Assembly: GCA_964502145.1 (NCBI GenBank)
Contig: CAZCVI010000059.1
Coordinates: 1 to 47,508, forward strand
From: CAZCVI01 sp964502145
GTDB taxonomy: Bacteria > Acidobacteriota > Aminicenantia > UBA2199
DNA: 47,508 nt
Reading direction: 5' to 3'
Made by a program: the position numbers and the translations under genes. Below the pieces are notes generated by a model, which worked only from the letters and a program-made list of their open reading frames with translations, did no database searches and was not told where the DNA came from. Below, in pieces: positions 7,857 to 21,800 of the stretch. Numbering within the stretch: the stretch's first letter is position 1; every line of letters starts with the position of its first letter.

Positions 7857-8425
7857 AAGAGAGTAACGAATATCTTGAGTCAGACGAGTTCCTGCGCAAA
7901 CTGAACAAGAGGAACAAGGAAGCCTTTCGGCTGCTTTATGAGCATTTTAAGATTCCGGTTTACAGTGTTGTTTTTTCAATGATTAAAGACAATGAACGTA
8001 CAGCGGATATTTTGCAAGACACGTTTATCCGGGTGATAAAAAAAATCTACCAGTTAAAAGATATTAAGAAGTTGAAGTATTGGATTTTTAGAATTGCCAT
8101 CAATTTAACGCTCAACCAGTTAAACAAGGACAAGAAATTCTTTTTTGCAGGGGATGATATTGAGGGATTCACGGATAAAACAGCGGTGGAAGATTTCCAG
8201 GTGCGGGGACCAGAAGCGTTTGGCGAGATGCGCGATCTGATTCTGGAGTTATTGGACCGGTTACCAATCAAACAACGGGTGGTATTTAATTTAAAATACG
8301 TGGAAGGATTCAAAGAAAGCGAAATCGCGGAAATTGTAGATATTCCAGTAGGTACGGTTAAGTCGCGCCTAAATATCGCCCGCACCCATTTAAAAGCGTG
8401 GTTGGAAAAAGAGATGGCTGAGTAA
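7853..8425 (+). CDS. ECF-type RNA polymerase sigma factor
   Basis: This 190-residue sigma70-family protein has only regions 2 and 4, as in extracytoplasmic-function sigma factors. Region 2 covers about 17-85 (AFRLLYEHFKIPVYSVV, DILQDTFIRVIKKI, LKYWIFRIAINLTLNQLN). Region 4 covers about 125-182, with the helix-turn-helix ESEIAEIVDIPVGTVKSRLN. Translation starts at GTG (7853), overlapping the TGA of the DUF115 gene by the 4-nt GTGA, so the two are translationally coupled. No anti-sigma factor gene is adjacent. The next gene, the NRPS, is convergent and only 34 nt away. Target promoters are unknown; control of the NRPS or of surface functions would be speculation. Confidence 0.9.
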   Translation: MKESNEYLESDEFLRKLNKRNKEAFRLLYEHFKIPVYSVVFSMIKDNERTADILQDTFIRVIKKIYQLKDIKKLKYWIFRIAINLTLNQLNKDKKFFFAGDDIEGFTDKTAVEDFQVRGPEAFGEMRDLILELLDRLPIKQRVVFNLKYVEGFKESEIAEIVDIPVGTVKSRLNIARTHLKAWLEKEMAE

Positions 8426-8459
8426 TGCCTATAAGAACTGGCGATGGGTTAAGGGTCTG

Positions 8460-9829
8460 CTAATGGCGCATAAATTTTCTTTTTTTACCGGTTGAAAAAT
8501 AGTCCCCGATGTTCTTGTCGGGTTGAGTGGAGATGGTGGCCAACAGGTCTTTAAAAAGCCCCATCAATTTCTCTATGGTCAAGGGATCAAAACGGTCTTT
8601 ATAATAATGACAGTGAATATCTATGCCGTTTTCATATTCGGTGAGATAACAGACTATGGCGAATTTGGCATTCTGGACTTTTTTTGTATGCCTACTTTCA
8701 AGCGAATCAAGTTTTCCGAGCGCGGCATGGCCAATATTAACCATATTAAAAAACACGGAAATGTCTGGATACTTGATCTTCAATTGCCCGCAAACCAATT
8801 CCAAGGGAATATCCTGAAACTCCAACACGTTAAAGGTGTTATCAGACAACCGCTGGAAATAATCCAAAAAGGGTTCATCCACAGGCACGGTATTGCATAG
8901 GATGAGGGTATTGACAAACATACCGATAATATTTTTCAGTGCTTCATGGCGACGGGCAGCAGCAGGAATGGCCAGTAAAATCTCCTGCTGACCGGAAATC
9001 TGCGCCAACAAAAGATTAAAACCTGCCAATAAGACCATAAAAAGACTGGCCTGCCGCTCCTGGGCCAAAGTGCGCAACTGGCGGGTCAGATCAGCAGGAA
9101 TCACCCACCGGTAACCAGCACTCTCTTTACTACTGGCAGCAATGGAATAATCATAGGGTAAATTTAAAGCGGGCAGGTTCCCACCTAGCTGCTGGCGCCA
9201 AAACGCCAGTGCTTTTGCCATTTGTTTTTCATCGCTGAGCAATCCATTCTGCCAGGCGGCATAATCTTTATATTGCAGTTCCAATGGTGCTAGTTCAGGC
9301 TGGGTATGGTTCACATGGGCGAGATAAAATTGCTGGAACTCCTGCACAAGAATATCCATGGACCAGCCATCAGAGATGATGTGATGCATGTTAAAAATTA
9401 AATCGTATTCTTCGGCACGACACTTGACGGCTTTTACTCTGAAAAGGGGCTGTTGCAGATTAAAAATAAACAAGGACTCGGCCAGTAAGAATTCATGCCG
9501 CTTTTTTTCGAGTGCTATGCCATCCATATGGGTCAGATCAAGAACCTGGAAGTTTATTGCTAATTGGTCTGCGGGTACAATCACTTGCACGGGTTCTGTA
9601 TTGATGGTTTTGAAAATAGTCCGCAAGCTTTCATGGCGCTGGGTTAATTGGTGGAGGGTGTGGCGTAGTGCGGGTTCATCAAATGGTTCAAACCGGGTGG
9701 TCTGACCGGGCATATTGAAGAGGGGGTTATCGGGTTCAGTTTGGCAGATGTACCACAGGCGCTTCTGGGAAAAGGAAAGCGCATAATACTCCTTTTCGGG
9801 TTGTTTTTCAATGTTCTTAAAGCCGCTGA
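8460..9829 (-). other. NRPS terminal condensation domain
   Basis: About 455 residues follow carrier domain 7, with an intact HHIISDGWS. It diverges clearly from C2-C7 (FSQKRLWYICQTEPDNPLFN at its start). With no A-T or TE after it, it may release the peptide by condensation or cyclisation, or meet an A-T subunit encoded elsewhere. Confidence 0.8.
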
Positions 9830-12800
9830 CGTGGCTATTTTTAATTAACTGGGCGATCTGCACGATAGTGGGCTGGCGGAAGATGTCTTGGAGGGCAATC
9901 GTCACGCCAAACGCTTTATGGATTTTATTGATGACGGAAATGGCTTTTAATGAATGACCACCGAGATGGAAAAAGTTATCGGTGACACTGATTTGTGCTT
10001 TTTCTAGGCCGAGTATTTCGGACCAGATAGCAACCATCTTTTTTTCGATGTCATCGCGGGGTGTGAGCACGGTTTCACCTGTGGTTCGTTCAGGTTCTGG
10101 GAGTGCTTGGCGATTTATTTTGCCACTGGGGGTGAGTGGGAGAAAATCAAGGCCAATAAAAAAAGCGGGCACCATATACTCTGGCAATTGCTGGGCCAGA
10201 AATTCTCGCAATAGGGCAACAGGTTGGTCTGAAATATCGGGGGGCACAAAATAGGCACATAGATACATATCGCCGGTTTGATTGGTCCTGGCTGTTACCA
10301 CGGCATCTTTGATCCGGGGATGTTTTAACAAGAGGCTTTCAATCTCACCAAGCTCAATGCGAAACCCCCTTATTTTTACTTGATGATCAATACGACCTAA
10401 ATATTCCAGGTTCCCATCGGGCAACCAGCGCACAAGGTCCCCGGTTTTGTAAAATCGGCTGGACGGGGCGGATGGGGTGGCGAAAACAGGTAAAGAGATA
10501 AATGCCTCATGGGTGAATTGGGGGCGGTTCAAGTAGCCACGGGCTAGGCCGTCTCCACCAATGTATAACTGGCCGGAGACATTAATACAAACAGGTTTTA
10601 AGTGGGTGTCGAGCACAAGCACACGGGTATTGTTTATGGGTTTACCCACGGGAACCTGGGCTACACCCACAAATGTCTCGGACGGTGCGACTTGTCTTTC
10701 AATGGAGGTGACTGTGGTTTCGGTGGGGCCATATTCATTGTAAAAATTGGCCAAAGACGACATGGCGCGGGCAAGGGAAACAGGGCACGCTTCACCACCA
10801 GAAATAATGCGCCGTAAAGAATAAGGCTGCTGCAAATCGAGTATCTTTAAGAATGAAGGAACAGCATGGATATGGGTGATGGCGTGTGTGGCAATAAATG
10901 TGACGAATGTCGTGCTGCTCAAGAGTGTTTGTTTATCTATCAGAACCAATGCAGCACCACTGAAAAGGGAAATGAATATCTGTTCGACTGAAGCATCAAA
11001 ACAAAGGGATGAAAATTGCAGAATGCGTTCATCAGCACAAATTTGAAACTGCGCAATCTGAGCAAAAGCAAGATTAACAACGGCTTGGTGTTCGACTAAA
11101 ACGCCTTTGGGTTTGCCGGTAGAACCGGAAGTGTAAATGATGTAGGCGAGATTTGTGGGAGTGATGGGAAGTATGGGAATTATGGGAAGTATGGGAATTA
11201 TGGGAGTTACGTGAGTAACGGGAGTGATGGGAGTGGATTCTTGGATGAATTGTTGGGATAACTGGATTTTAGCGTTGCTGTCGGTAAGCATAAATTGTTT
11301 GCGCTCTTCGGGGTATTGGGGGTCGATGGGAAGATAGGCACCACCGGATTTTAAGATGGATAGAATGCCGATAATTATCTCAATTGAACGCTCTGCCTGG
11401 ATGGCGACAATGGTATCGGGCAAAATGCCGTTGGCGATCAAAACATGGGCTAATTGATTGGATTTATTATTTAATTCAGCGTAGGTGATTTGGGTTTGTG
11501 TTTGCACACCCGTTGCCGTAATGGCTGTAGATTGACCGATCAGGGCAATATGATCGGGGGTTCGGTGGGATTGTTCGATGAATAATTGGGGAATGGTTTT
11601 GGCGGTGGGGTATGCTGCGGCTGTATTATTAAATTCATATAAAAGCTGGTTCTTTTCCTGGGGGGGTAACATTTCTATAGCGGATAATTTTATATTTATG
11701 TCAGCTAAGATGTAGGAAACTATGTTTTGAAAATAGGGCATAAAGCGTTCGATGGTGTCGCGTTTGAATAGCTGGGTGTTGTATTCGAAGATGAGGTTAA
11801 GATTCTCCTGAACTTCCACAATGGTTAATGAAAGATCAAATTTAGCTGTGTTGCTTTCCTGCGGGTAAGGCACAATTTTTAAGCCGGGAATAGCCAATGC
11901 CTGGGTGTCGATATTTTGCAGTGCAAACATGGTGTCAAACAAGGGGTTGCGACTGATATCCCTGGTGAGGGTGATGGCTTCAACGAGGTCTTCATACTGG
12001 TAATCCTGGTTTTCGAAAGCGTCCAGGGTATTGTCTTTGATCTCAGCCAAGAACTGGGGATACGTCTTTTCTCCAACAGGATAATTCCGTAATGCGAGGG
12101 TATTGACAAACATACCGATGATTCGTTCCAAGTCAACATGCCTACGTCCTGCGGTGGGTGTGCCAACAACAATATCCTCTTGATTGCTGAGCTTTGCCAA
12201 GAATATATAATATAACGCAAGCAACATCATATAAAGGGTAGTGCCCTGCGACAACGCCACCATTTTTAAGGCATTGGTTTGTACGGCACCTAGTTCAAAA
12301 GTAATGGTACTACCTGCAAAACTCTGCACAGCAGGTCTGGAGAAATCAGTGGGTAAGTCCAATACAGGAATATTTTTGCTGAACTGATTTTTCCAATACG
12401 TTTCTTGCTTTCGTAGTGCGTCTTTATGTCTTCCTGCGGCTTGCCATTCTGAAAAATCCTTGTATTGAAGTTTTGGCGCGGGCAGTTGCTGATCTGCATA
12501 AAACGCGATGAACTCCGCTAACAAGATTTGCCGGGAAACACCATCAGAGATAATATGATGCATATCCACGAACAAAACATGCTTGTTTTCCGCTAACTGA
12601 CTTAATGCGACACGCCACAAGGGAGCACGGGACAAATCGAATACCTTTAATGAGGGCATAACTGGCCCGTATTCAATTGTAAAATCGATTTGGCTATGAA
12701 TGCATTGCACAGGTTCCTCGTTGATCTCTACAAAGGAGGTTCTTAAGCTCTCGTGCCTGTTTAATAGGGATAAAAATGCCTTTTCGAGTTTGTTTTTATC

Positions 12801-15800
12801 GAGAACTCCTTCCAATATCACGGCAAACGGCATATTGTACCCGGTACTATGTTTATCCATCTGGGCAAGAAAATACAAGCGTTTCTGGGCGGAAGATAAG
12901 ACATAATACTCTTTCGCTACGGCTGGTTGTATGGCGTCATGCGCCTGGCTATCGGTGGTACGGATATAGATGGCCAACTCTCTGATAGTGGGTTTCTTAA
13001 ATATTTCTGTGAGGGGGATATTAATATTAAATACCTTGTGAATCCGAGAGATCAATAAAATGGCTTTTAATGAATGACCGCCAAGATGGAAAAAACTATC
13101 GGTAACACTGATGCGTTCTTTTTCTAGTCCGAGTATTTCGGACCACATGGCGACGATCTTTTTTTCTATGTTATCGCTGGGTTTTTGAACCTTTTCTCCG
13201 GTTGGAAGTTCTGGTTCTGGCAGTGCTTTGCGATTTATTTTGCCACTGGTAGCAAGTGGGAAAGAGTCGAGGGCCATAAAAAAGGCTGGAATCATATACT
13301 CTGGCAATTGCTGGGCCAGAAATTCCCGCAAATCAGCCACAAGCTGGGCTGAAATCTCCTGCGGAACAAAATAGGCGCATAGATACGTATCCCCGGAAAT
13401 GCTTTGCCTGGGAATTACTACTGCTTCTTTGATCTTTTTATGCTTCAATAAGGCATTCTCAATCTCTCCCAATTCGATTCTGAAGCCTCGGATTTTTACC
13501 TGGGAATCGATTCTACCCAGGAACTGGATGTTACCCTCTGGCAACCAACGGGCAAGGTCGCCGGTTTTGTATAAAACAGTATGCTGGGAATCCTTTATAA
13601 ATTTCTCGGCAGTTAATTCGGGCTTGTTCAAATAGCCTCTGGCAACTCCGGAGCCAGAGATGTATAATTCTCCTGAGACACCGAGGGGAACGAGATGGGA
13701 AAATTTATCCCAAATAACTATGTGAACATTGTTTATGGGTTTCCCCAAACTGACGGGTGCGGCAGAACATTGTAAGGCTAAGGCGTCAATGGTACATTCA
13801 GTAGGACCATATTGATTGTATAAATGATATCCAAGCTCCAGTATATTGTTTTTTGTGCTTTCGTCCAGATTCTCTGCCCCGGAAATAACGGTGTGTAAAC
13901 TGGCTAATTTTTTTCTATGGCATAACAACTCCCGCAGCAGTCCGGGAACAAAATTGATGAGATTGATCTGGTGCTTATTGAGCATCTCACGGAGTGCATG
14001 GATATCAAGTAATAATTGTTTCGCCACTATATAGAGTGATGCACCATGAAGCAATGATCCGAAAATTTGGTTGACACTGGCATCAAAGGAGTAGTCGGAC
14101 ATCAAAACAACGCGGGTATTAGATGTTAATAAATAGTGTCGGCCAAACCAGGTTACAACGTTTACGACATTTTGCGGGGTGACCATCACGCCCTTGGGTT
14201 TGCCGGTGGTGCCGGAGGTGTAAATGATGTAGGCGAGATTTGTGGGAGTTATGGGAATTATGGGAGTTATGGGAGTTACGTGAGTAACGGGAGATATGGA
14301 AGTGGTTTCTTGGATGAATTGTTCGGTGAGGAGGATTTTTGCGTTGCTGTCTGTCAGCATAAAGTGTTTGCGCTCTTCGGGGTATTGGGGGTTGATGGGA
14401 AGATAGGCACCACCGGATTTTAATATGCCCAGTAAGCCGATAATCATTAGGATGGAACGCTCTGTTTGTATGGCGACAATGGAATCTGGTAAAATGCCGC
14501 TTGCGATCAAAACATGGGCCAGTTGATTGGATTTAGTATTTAATTCAGCGTAGGTGATTTGGGCTAGAGCAATAGTGGTGCTGATGGATGTGGATTGACC
14601 GATCAGGGCAATATGATCGGGGGTTCGTTGGGATTGTTCGAGGAATAATTGCGGGATGGTTTTGCTGGCTGGGTATTCGGCGGCTGTATTATTAAATTCA
14701 TATAAAAGCTGGTTCTTTTCCTCTGGGGATATGATTTCTACGGCGAATATTTTTATGTTTATATCATCGAGGATACGGGATACAGTGTTTTTAAAATAAG
14801 TGATAAACCGTTCGATAGTTTCACGTTTGAATAGGTGGGTGCTGTACCCAAAGGAGAGGTTAAAAGCCTCTGCTATTTCAGTAATGGTGAATGACAGATC
14901 AAATTTAGCGGTGTGGCTTTCTTGTGGATAGGGTACTATTGTTAAGCCGGGAATTTCTAATGCCTGGGTGTCGATATTTTGCAACACAAACATGGTATCA
15001 AACAAGGGGTTGCGACTGATATCCCTGGTGAGGGTGATGGCTTCGATGAGGTCTTCATACTGGTAATCCTGGTTTTCGAAAGCGTCCAGGGTATTGGTTT
15101 TGATTTCAGCCAAGAACTCGGTGTAAGTTTTATCTGCGCTGGGGTAATTCCTTAGGGCCAGGGTATTAACAAACATGCCGATAATCCGTTCCAAATCAAC
15201 ATGTCTGCGACCGGCAGTAGGCGTTCCTACTATAATATCCTCTTGATTGCTTATTTTTGCCAGGACTATATAATACAGTGCCAGTAATACCATATAAATA
15301 GTAGTGCCCTGGGACAATGCCAAGGCTTTTAATTGAGTGGTTTGAACCGCACCTATTTCAGCAGATATAATATTGCCATCAAAGCGCTGCACAGCAGGTC
15401 TGGGGAAATCGGTGGGTAAGTCCAATACAGGGATATCGTGTTCGAACTGATTTTTCCAATAGGTTTCTTGCTTGACCAGTGCCACTTTATGTCTTCCGGC
15501 GGCTTGCCACTCAGAAAAATCCTTGTATTGAAGTTTTGTAGCGGGCAGTTGGAGGCCTGCATAACTGGCCATGAACTCCTCTAATAAAATACGCCGGGAT
15601 ATGCCATCAGAGATAATATGATGGATATCAACAAACAAGATATGCTTGTTTTCCTCTAACTTGATCAATGCAACGCGCCATAAGGGGGCGCGGGATAAAT
15701 CAAATACCTGTGAAAAGGGCATTAGCGCGCTATATTCAATAGAAAATTCTACTTGGCTGTGAATACGTTGCATAGGTTCTTCGTTTATCTCGACAAACGA

Positions 15801-18800
15801 GGTTCTTAAGCTCTCGTGTCTCTTCAGCAGTGATAAAAAAGCCTGTTCCAACTTGTTTTTATCCAGGGTTCCTGCCAAGATAACGGCAAAAGGCATATTG
15901 TAGCCAGTACTATTTTTATCCATCTGGGCAAGAAAATACAAGCGCTTCTGGGCGGAAGATAAGACATAATACTCTTTCTCTATAGCTAGTTCTATGGTGT
16001 AATAGGCTTTGCCACTACTGGCATTGATATACTCGGACAGAGTCGTTATGGTAGGTCTCTTAAATATTTCAGCCAGGGGTATCGTGATATTAAATACCTT
16101 GTGAATTCTGGAGATCAATAAAATGGCTTTTAATGAATGACCGCCAAGCTCAAAGAAATTCTGGTCAATACTGATGTCGGTTTCTGGTAAATGTAAGACG
16201 TCACTCCATATGGCCACTAATTTTCCCTGGCTGTAATTCTGCGGGGCAATATATGCCCCTGTGGTATTTATTTCTGGGTCTGGGAGTAGTCTGCGGTTCA
16301 ATTTGCCGTTGGCGGTCAAGGGTAATTGGTCTATGGCTACAAAATAAGCGGGAATCATGTATTCTGGGCATTTTTCGGAGAGGTAAGCCTTTAATGCTAA
16401 AATATCACTATGGCTCTGGGAACTATCCCACCGGATATACGCGCACAGGTATTTATCGCCATGGGAGTGTTCACGATCAATCACGGCAACTTCTTTGATG
16501 AAAGGATAGGATAACAAATGATTTTCTATTTCGGCTAATTCAATGCGATATCCCCTGATCTTGACCTGGGTATCCATTCTTCCTAAAAATTCAATGCTCC
16601 CATCTGGCAACCAACGGGCCAAGTCACCGGTTTGGTATAGTGTGGTGGCGGATGAGGATGATGGGGCGGTAAAAGGAGTAGCGAGAAATTTTTCTGCGGT
16701 GAGTTCGGGGCGGTTTAAATACCCTCTGCCAACACCGGCACCGGAAATACATAATTGACCGGGAACACCAATAGGAATTAATCTTAATCCTTTATCCAAG
16801 ATGGAAACCTGCGTATTATTAATGGGCGTACCAATGGTGGGTCTCTCTTTATACTGCTGGAATTGGTTAAAATGAATATATTGGGCGACACAACCAATCG
16901 TGGTTTCAGTGGGGCCATAGTGGTTTAGAATTTGCAGATGCGGGGCAAGGTGATGGACTTTTTCGACATCATTGGTTTTAATGGCTTCACCACCGAGAAC
17001 AACCAACCGCAAATACGCCGTGTTTTCTTTTGAAAACGTGGCACTATCAACAATGGCACTAAAAAGCGAGGGGGTTACTTTGATATAAGTGATGTGATTT
17101 ATGCGAATGTAAGATAATAAATTCTCAGGGGACAGATAGGTCTGCCGGGGCACAAGATGTAAACGACAACCACTTAAAACGGACGGAAACAGGGCGGTAT
17201 AACCAAGGTCAAACCCAAAACTGGAAGTTAAAATAGTTTGATCAGCATAACGAAGCGCGGCTTTCTGGCAGAACCAATGGATGTAATTGATGAGATTCCG
17301 ATGTTCTATTAATGTTCCCTTGGATTTACCGGTGGTGCCGGAAGTGTAGATGACATAGGCGAGAGTTATGGGAAGTATGGGAATTATGGGAGTTATGGGA
17401 AGTATGGGAAGTATGTGAGTAACGGGAGTGGATTCTTGGATGAATTGGGGGGTGACTTGGATATGGGCGGCACTGTCAGCTAACATAAATTGTATGCGCT
17501 CTTTGGGGGTGTTGGGATCGATGGGTAAATAAGCACAAGCGGATTTTAAAATTGAGAAAATGGCAATCAGCATCTCAAGGGAGGGTTCTAATTGAATACT
17601 TATGATGGTGTTGGGTAATGCTCCGCGTTGGATTAAGCGGTGGGCCAATTGCGTGGATTTTTCATTTAAGGCCGCGTAAGTTAATTGGCATTCCCCCATC
17701 TTTTCGCCGATTAAGGCAATACTGTCGGGAGTTTGTTCGACTTGTTCAGCGAATAATTGGGTGATGGTTTTGTCGTGCGGGTAAATTGAGGCGGTATTAT
17801 TGAAGTCATATAATAACTGGTTTTTTTCCACGCTGGAGATTATTTCGATAGCGGATAGTGTCTGCTCTTTATTTTCTGCGATAGAAGCTAGGGTGTTTAT
17901 AAAATAAGCTTTAAACCGCTGGATTGTTTCTGGTTTAAATAATGTGGTGCTGTATACAAAGCTAAATACCAGGGAGTCCTGGGTTTCAGTGCATCTTAAT
18001 GTTAGATCGAACTTTGTACTCTCGTTCTTTTGTTCATATGTCGCCAATTTCAAACCGGGAAGCTCTACTGCCTGGGCATTGGTATTCTGCAATACAAACA
18101 TGGTGTCAAACAAGGGGTTCCGACTGAAATCGCGTGTGATAGAAACTTTTTCTACGAGGTCTTCATATTGAAACTCTTGATTCTGGAAGGCGTTTAATGT
18201 TCTCGTTTTAACTTCACGGAGAAAATCGTGCCATGTTTTCTCTGCTACTGGATAATTCCTGATGGCCAATGTATTGACAAACATACCGATGATTTTTTCC
18301 AGATCGGCGTGGTTGCGACCCGCAATTGGAGTACCCACAACAATATCTTCCTGGTTGCCGAGCTTGCCCAAGAAGATGGTGTAGCTAGCCAGCAATACCA
18401 TGTATAGGGTAGCACCAGCGGCTAACGCGATGGCTTGCAATAAACCGGCGACCTGTTGACCCACCTCAAAATGGATGATATCCCCGGCAAAACTCTGCAA
18501 AGGCGGACGACTGTAATCGGTAGGCAATGCCAACACGGGTATGTCACTGGCAAACTCCTTTTTCCAAAACAACTCTTGGTCTTGTAGATACTGACTTGCT
18601 CTTTCCCGGTTCTGCCAGCCTGCATAATCTTTGTACTGGCATTGTAACGGGGGTAAGATCGCGCCTGTAAAAAGAAGGGCAAAGTCATGGATCAGAATTT
18701 CCATGGAGACACCATCGGAAATAATATGATGCATGTCGACTAACAAGATAAACTTTTCCGGTTCAACGGTTACCAAGCCGACCCTTAATAACGGGGCTTT

Positions 18801-21800
18801 GGCTAATTCAAAAGGCTGTATAAAATCATTCACCGCCGAAGCCGCTAAATAGTGAATGGTAAAAGCCACTTCGGGATGAATGAACTGGACAGGCTCTTCA
18901 TCAAGAACCACAAAAGAGGTGCGGAAACTTTCATGACGTGCAATGAGTTCTACTATGGCAAATTCAAACGCAGGTTTATCGAGAAAACCAGCCATTGTCC
19001 AAGCACCAAAAATATTATAAGTGGTCCCGGCTTTGTCCATTTGCTGCAAAAAGAATAAACGCTTCTGCGCGGAAGATAAGGGATAGTATTCTTTCTTTTC
19101 CGCGAGCTCAATGTGCGTGTAGTTTATGGGGGTGGACTTTTCTATGAGTTTAGCCAAGCTACCAATGGTCGGGCTCTTGAAAATTTCCCCCAGCGCTATT
19201 TTAACGGCCAACTCTTTGTGTATCTTGGACATCATGGTCGTGGCTTTTAAGGAATGGCCACCCAAAACAAAGAAATTATCATGGATACCAATAGTGGCAA
19301 TACCGAGTAACTGGGACCATATATCTACCAGCTTCTTTTCAATTTCAGTCTGTGGTGGCACATAGTTGTCTGTCTGGGCAGAAATAACTGGTTCTGGTAA
19401 GGCTTTCCTGTTTATTTTTCCATTGGCTGTGACCGGTAAATAAGCCAATGGCACAAAATAAGCGGGTATCATATAGTCGGGAAGACGCAGGGCGAGGTAT
19501 TCCCGTAATTGGGAAGATGGCATAGGAGGTGTGGCCGCATCTTTTTTTACGATGTAAGCACAGAGATATTTGTCACCACGGGTATCTTCGTTGGCGATTA
19601 GAATGGCTTCTTTTATGTCTGGATGGGTCAACAACTGATTTTCGATTTCACCCAATTCAATGCGGAAACCACGGATTTTAACCTGATGGTCAATGCGACC
19701 CAGAAATTCAATGGTTCCATCAGATAACCAACGGCATAGGTCACCGGTTTTGTAGAATTTGGTGGCGGATGGAGGTAACGAGAGAAATGTACTGTGGGTT
19801 AATTCGGGGTTGTTTAAATAACCAGCGGCCAAACCGTCACCGCTAATATATAATTCACCGGCAATGTTGATGGGACTAAAATTTAAATAGCTGTCCAATA
19901 CCACTAAAAAACAATTACCTACAGGTTTGCCAATGGGGATGCTGGTTAGGGTATCATATTTGTTTTCTGCCCCACGGGTGAGCTCTAATACAGCAGAAAT
20001 AATAGTGACTTCAGTAGGACCATACATATTAAACACGCGACAATTTTGCGGCACACTGGCAAAACTGCGTTTTAATAGATCATTGGTTAATTTCTCGGCC
20101 CCTAAAAAAAGGTATTTTAAGGTTTCCAGTGTCGGACTGGTGCTGATAAAATGCTGGTACTGCGTCGGCGTGACATGCAAGACAGTGATATTGTTTTCCT
20201 TCATAAAGGGAATACACGCGGCGTGATTCAATACCATCTCTTCAGGAACGACAACCAAACACGCACCGGTAGTGAGGGTGATAAATATTTCCCAGACGGA
20301 CCAATCGAAATAATAGGAAATGTTCTGCAACACCCGGTCTTGGGAACCAATGCCAAGGTGCTTGTACCCCCAATGCAAAAGGGGCGACATGTTGTGATGG
20401 GTGATGGGCACACCTTTGGGTTCACCGGTGGAACCGGAAGTATAGATGATGTAGGCTGGATTAGTGGGAGTGATGGGAGTGATGGGAGTGATGGGAGTGA
20501 TGGGAGTTATGGGAATTATGGGAAGTATGGGAAGTATGGGAGTTACGTGAGTAACGGGAGTAATGGGAGTGATGGATTGGATGGTGCTTTTGGTGAGGAG
20601 GATTTTTGTGTTGCTGTCTGCTAACATGTATTGATTTCGTTCTTCGGGGTTATTGGGATTAATGGGCAGATAGGCGGCTCCGGATTTTAATATGCCTAAT
20701 ATGCCGATAGTGGTTTCTACAGACCGTTCACCTAAAATGGCTACAATATCACCGGGTAATATGCCTTGTTCTATTAAATAATGGGCCAATTGAGTGGATT
20801 TGTTGTCCAGTTGGGCGTAAGTGAGTGGGCTTGGTGCCAGATCAGGGGAAAAAATGGCGGTGTGGTTGGGGGTGCGCATGACTTGTTCCTGGAATAATTG
20901 GGGCATGGTTTTGTGGGTTGGGTATGACGCGGCAGTATGGTTGAATAAAAATAATATCTGCTCCTTTTCGGATGGGGATAATAGTTGGAGTTGGGCTATT
21001 TTTTGAGCGGGATGTTCCAAGATAGACGTGAAAAGAGTGGTGAAATACTGGGCAAAACGGGAAATAGTCTCTGGTTTGAAGAGCGCTGTACTGTACTCAA
21101 AGGCACAGGAAAGATTGTCGTTGCTTTCAGAACAGATAAGCGTTAAATCAACCTTGGCGGTTTTGTTTTCCTGTGCATAGGGCGTTATTTTTAAACCGGG
21201 AATGGTTAGAGTTTGAATGTCCAGGTTTTGCAGCATAAACATGGTGTCAAACAGAGGGTTCCGACTGGCATCGCGGGTTAGAACGACTCTTTCGACGATA
21301 TCTTCATACGGGTATTCCTGATTCTCAAACGCGTTTAATGTGCTCTGCTTGAGGGCGTGCAAAAACGTGGAAAATGGTTTCTCACCGGCAGGATAATTCC
21401 GCAAGGGCAAGGTATTAACAAACATGCCAATTATTTTTTCCAGATCATCATGTCTGCGCCCAGCTACGGGAGTACCAATCACCATATCTTCGCGGTTGCT
21501 TATTTTGGCCAGAAAAATAGTGTATACGGCTAAAAGCACCATGTAAAGAGTGGTTCCTGATTCCAATACGATTTTATTTAAGGAGGCAGTGATGGGTTTA
21601 TTTAATTCGAAGTGAATCACAGCCCCGGCAAAACATTGCACAGGAGGCCGACTGTAATCCGTGGGCAATTCCAACACGGGTAGTTCATCGGCAAACTCTT
21701 GGCTCCAGTATATTTCTTGTGGCAGGTGATGGACACGCGCTTTTTCGTTATTTTGCCAGACAGTATAGTCTTTATAACTGAGATTTAACGGGGGTAACGA

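Noticed and set aside
8426..8459. Terminator sought between the convergent sigma factor and NRPS genes
   Set aside because: The 34-nt gap has no hairpin or U-tract, so none is reported.
11155..20574. 9-nt repeats considered as a CRISPR or recombination array
   Set aside because: Units are 9 nt without spacers and lie in frame inside A domains.
20151..20624. 157-residue plus-strand open frame with repeated GSDGSDG
   Set aside because: It is the complement of the NRPS 9-nt tract and flanking codons; it has no ribosome binding site and low-complexity content.
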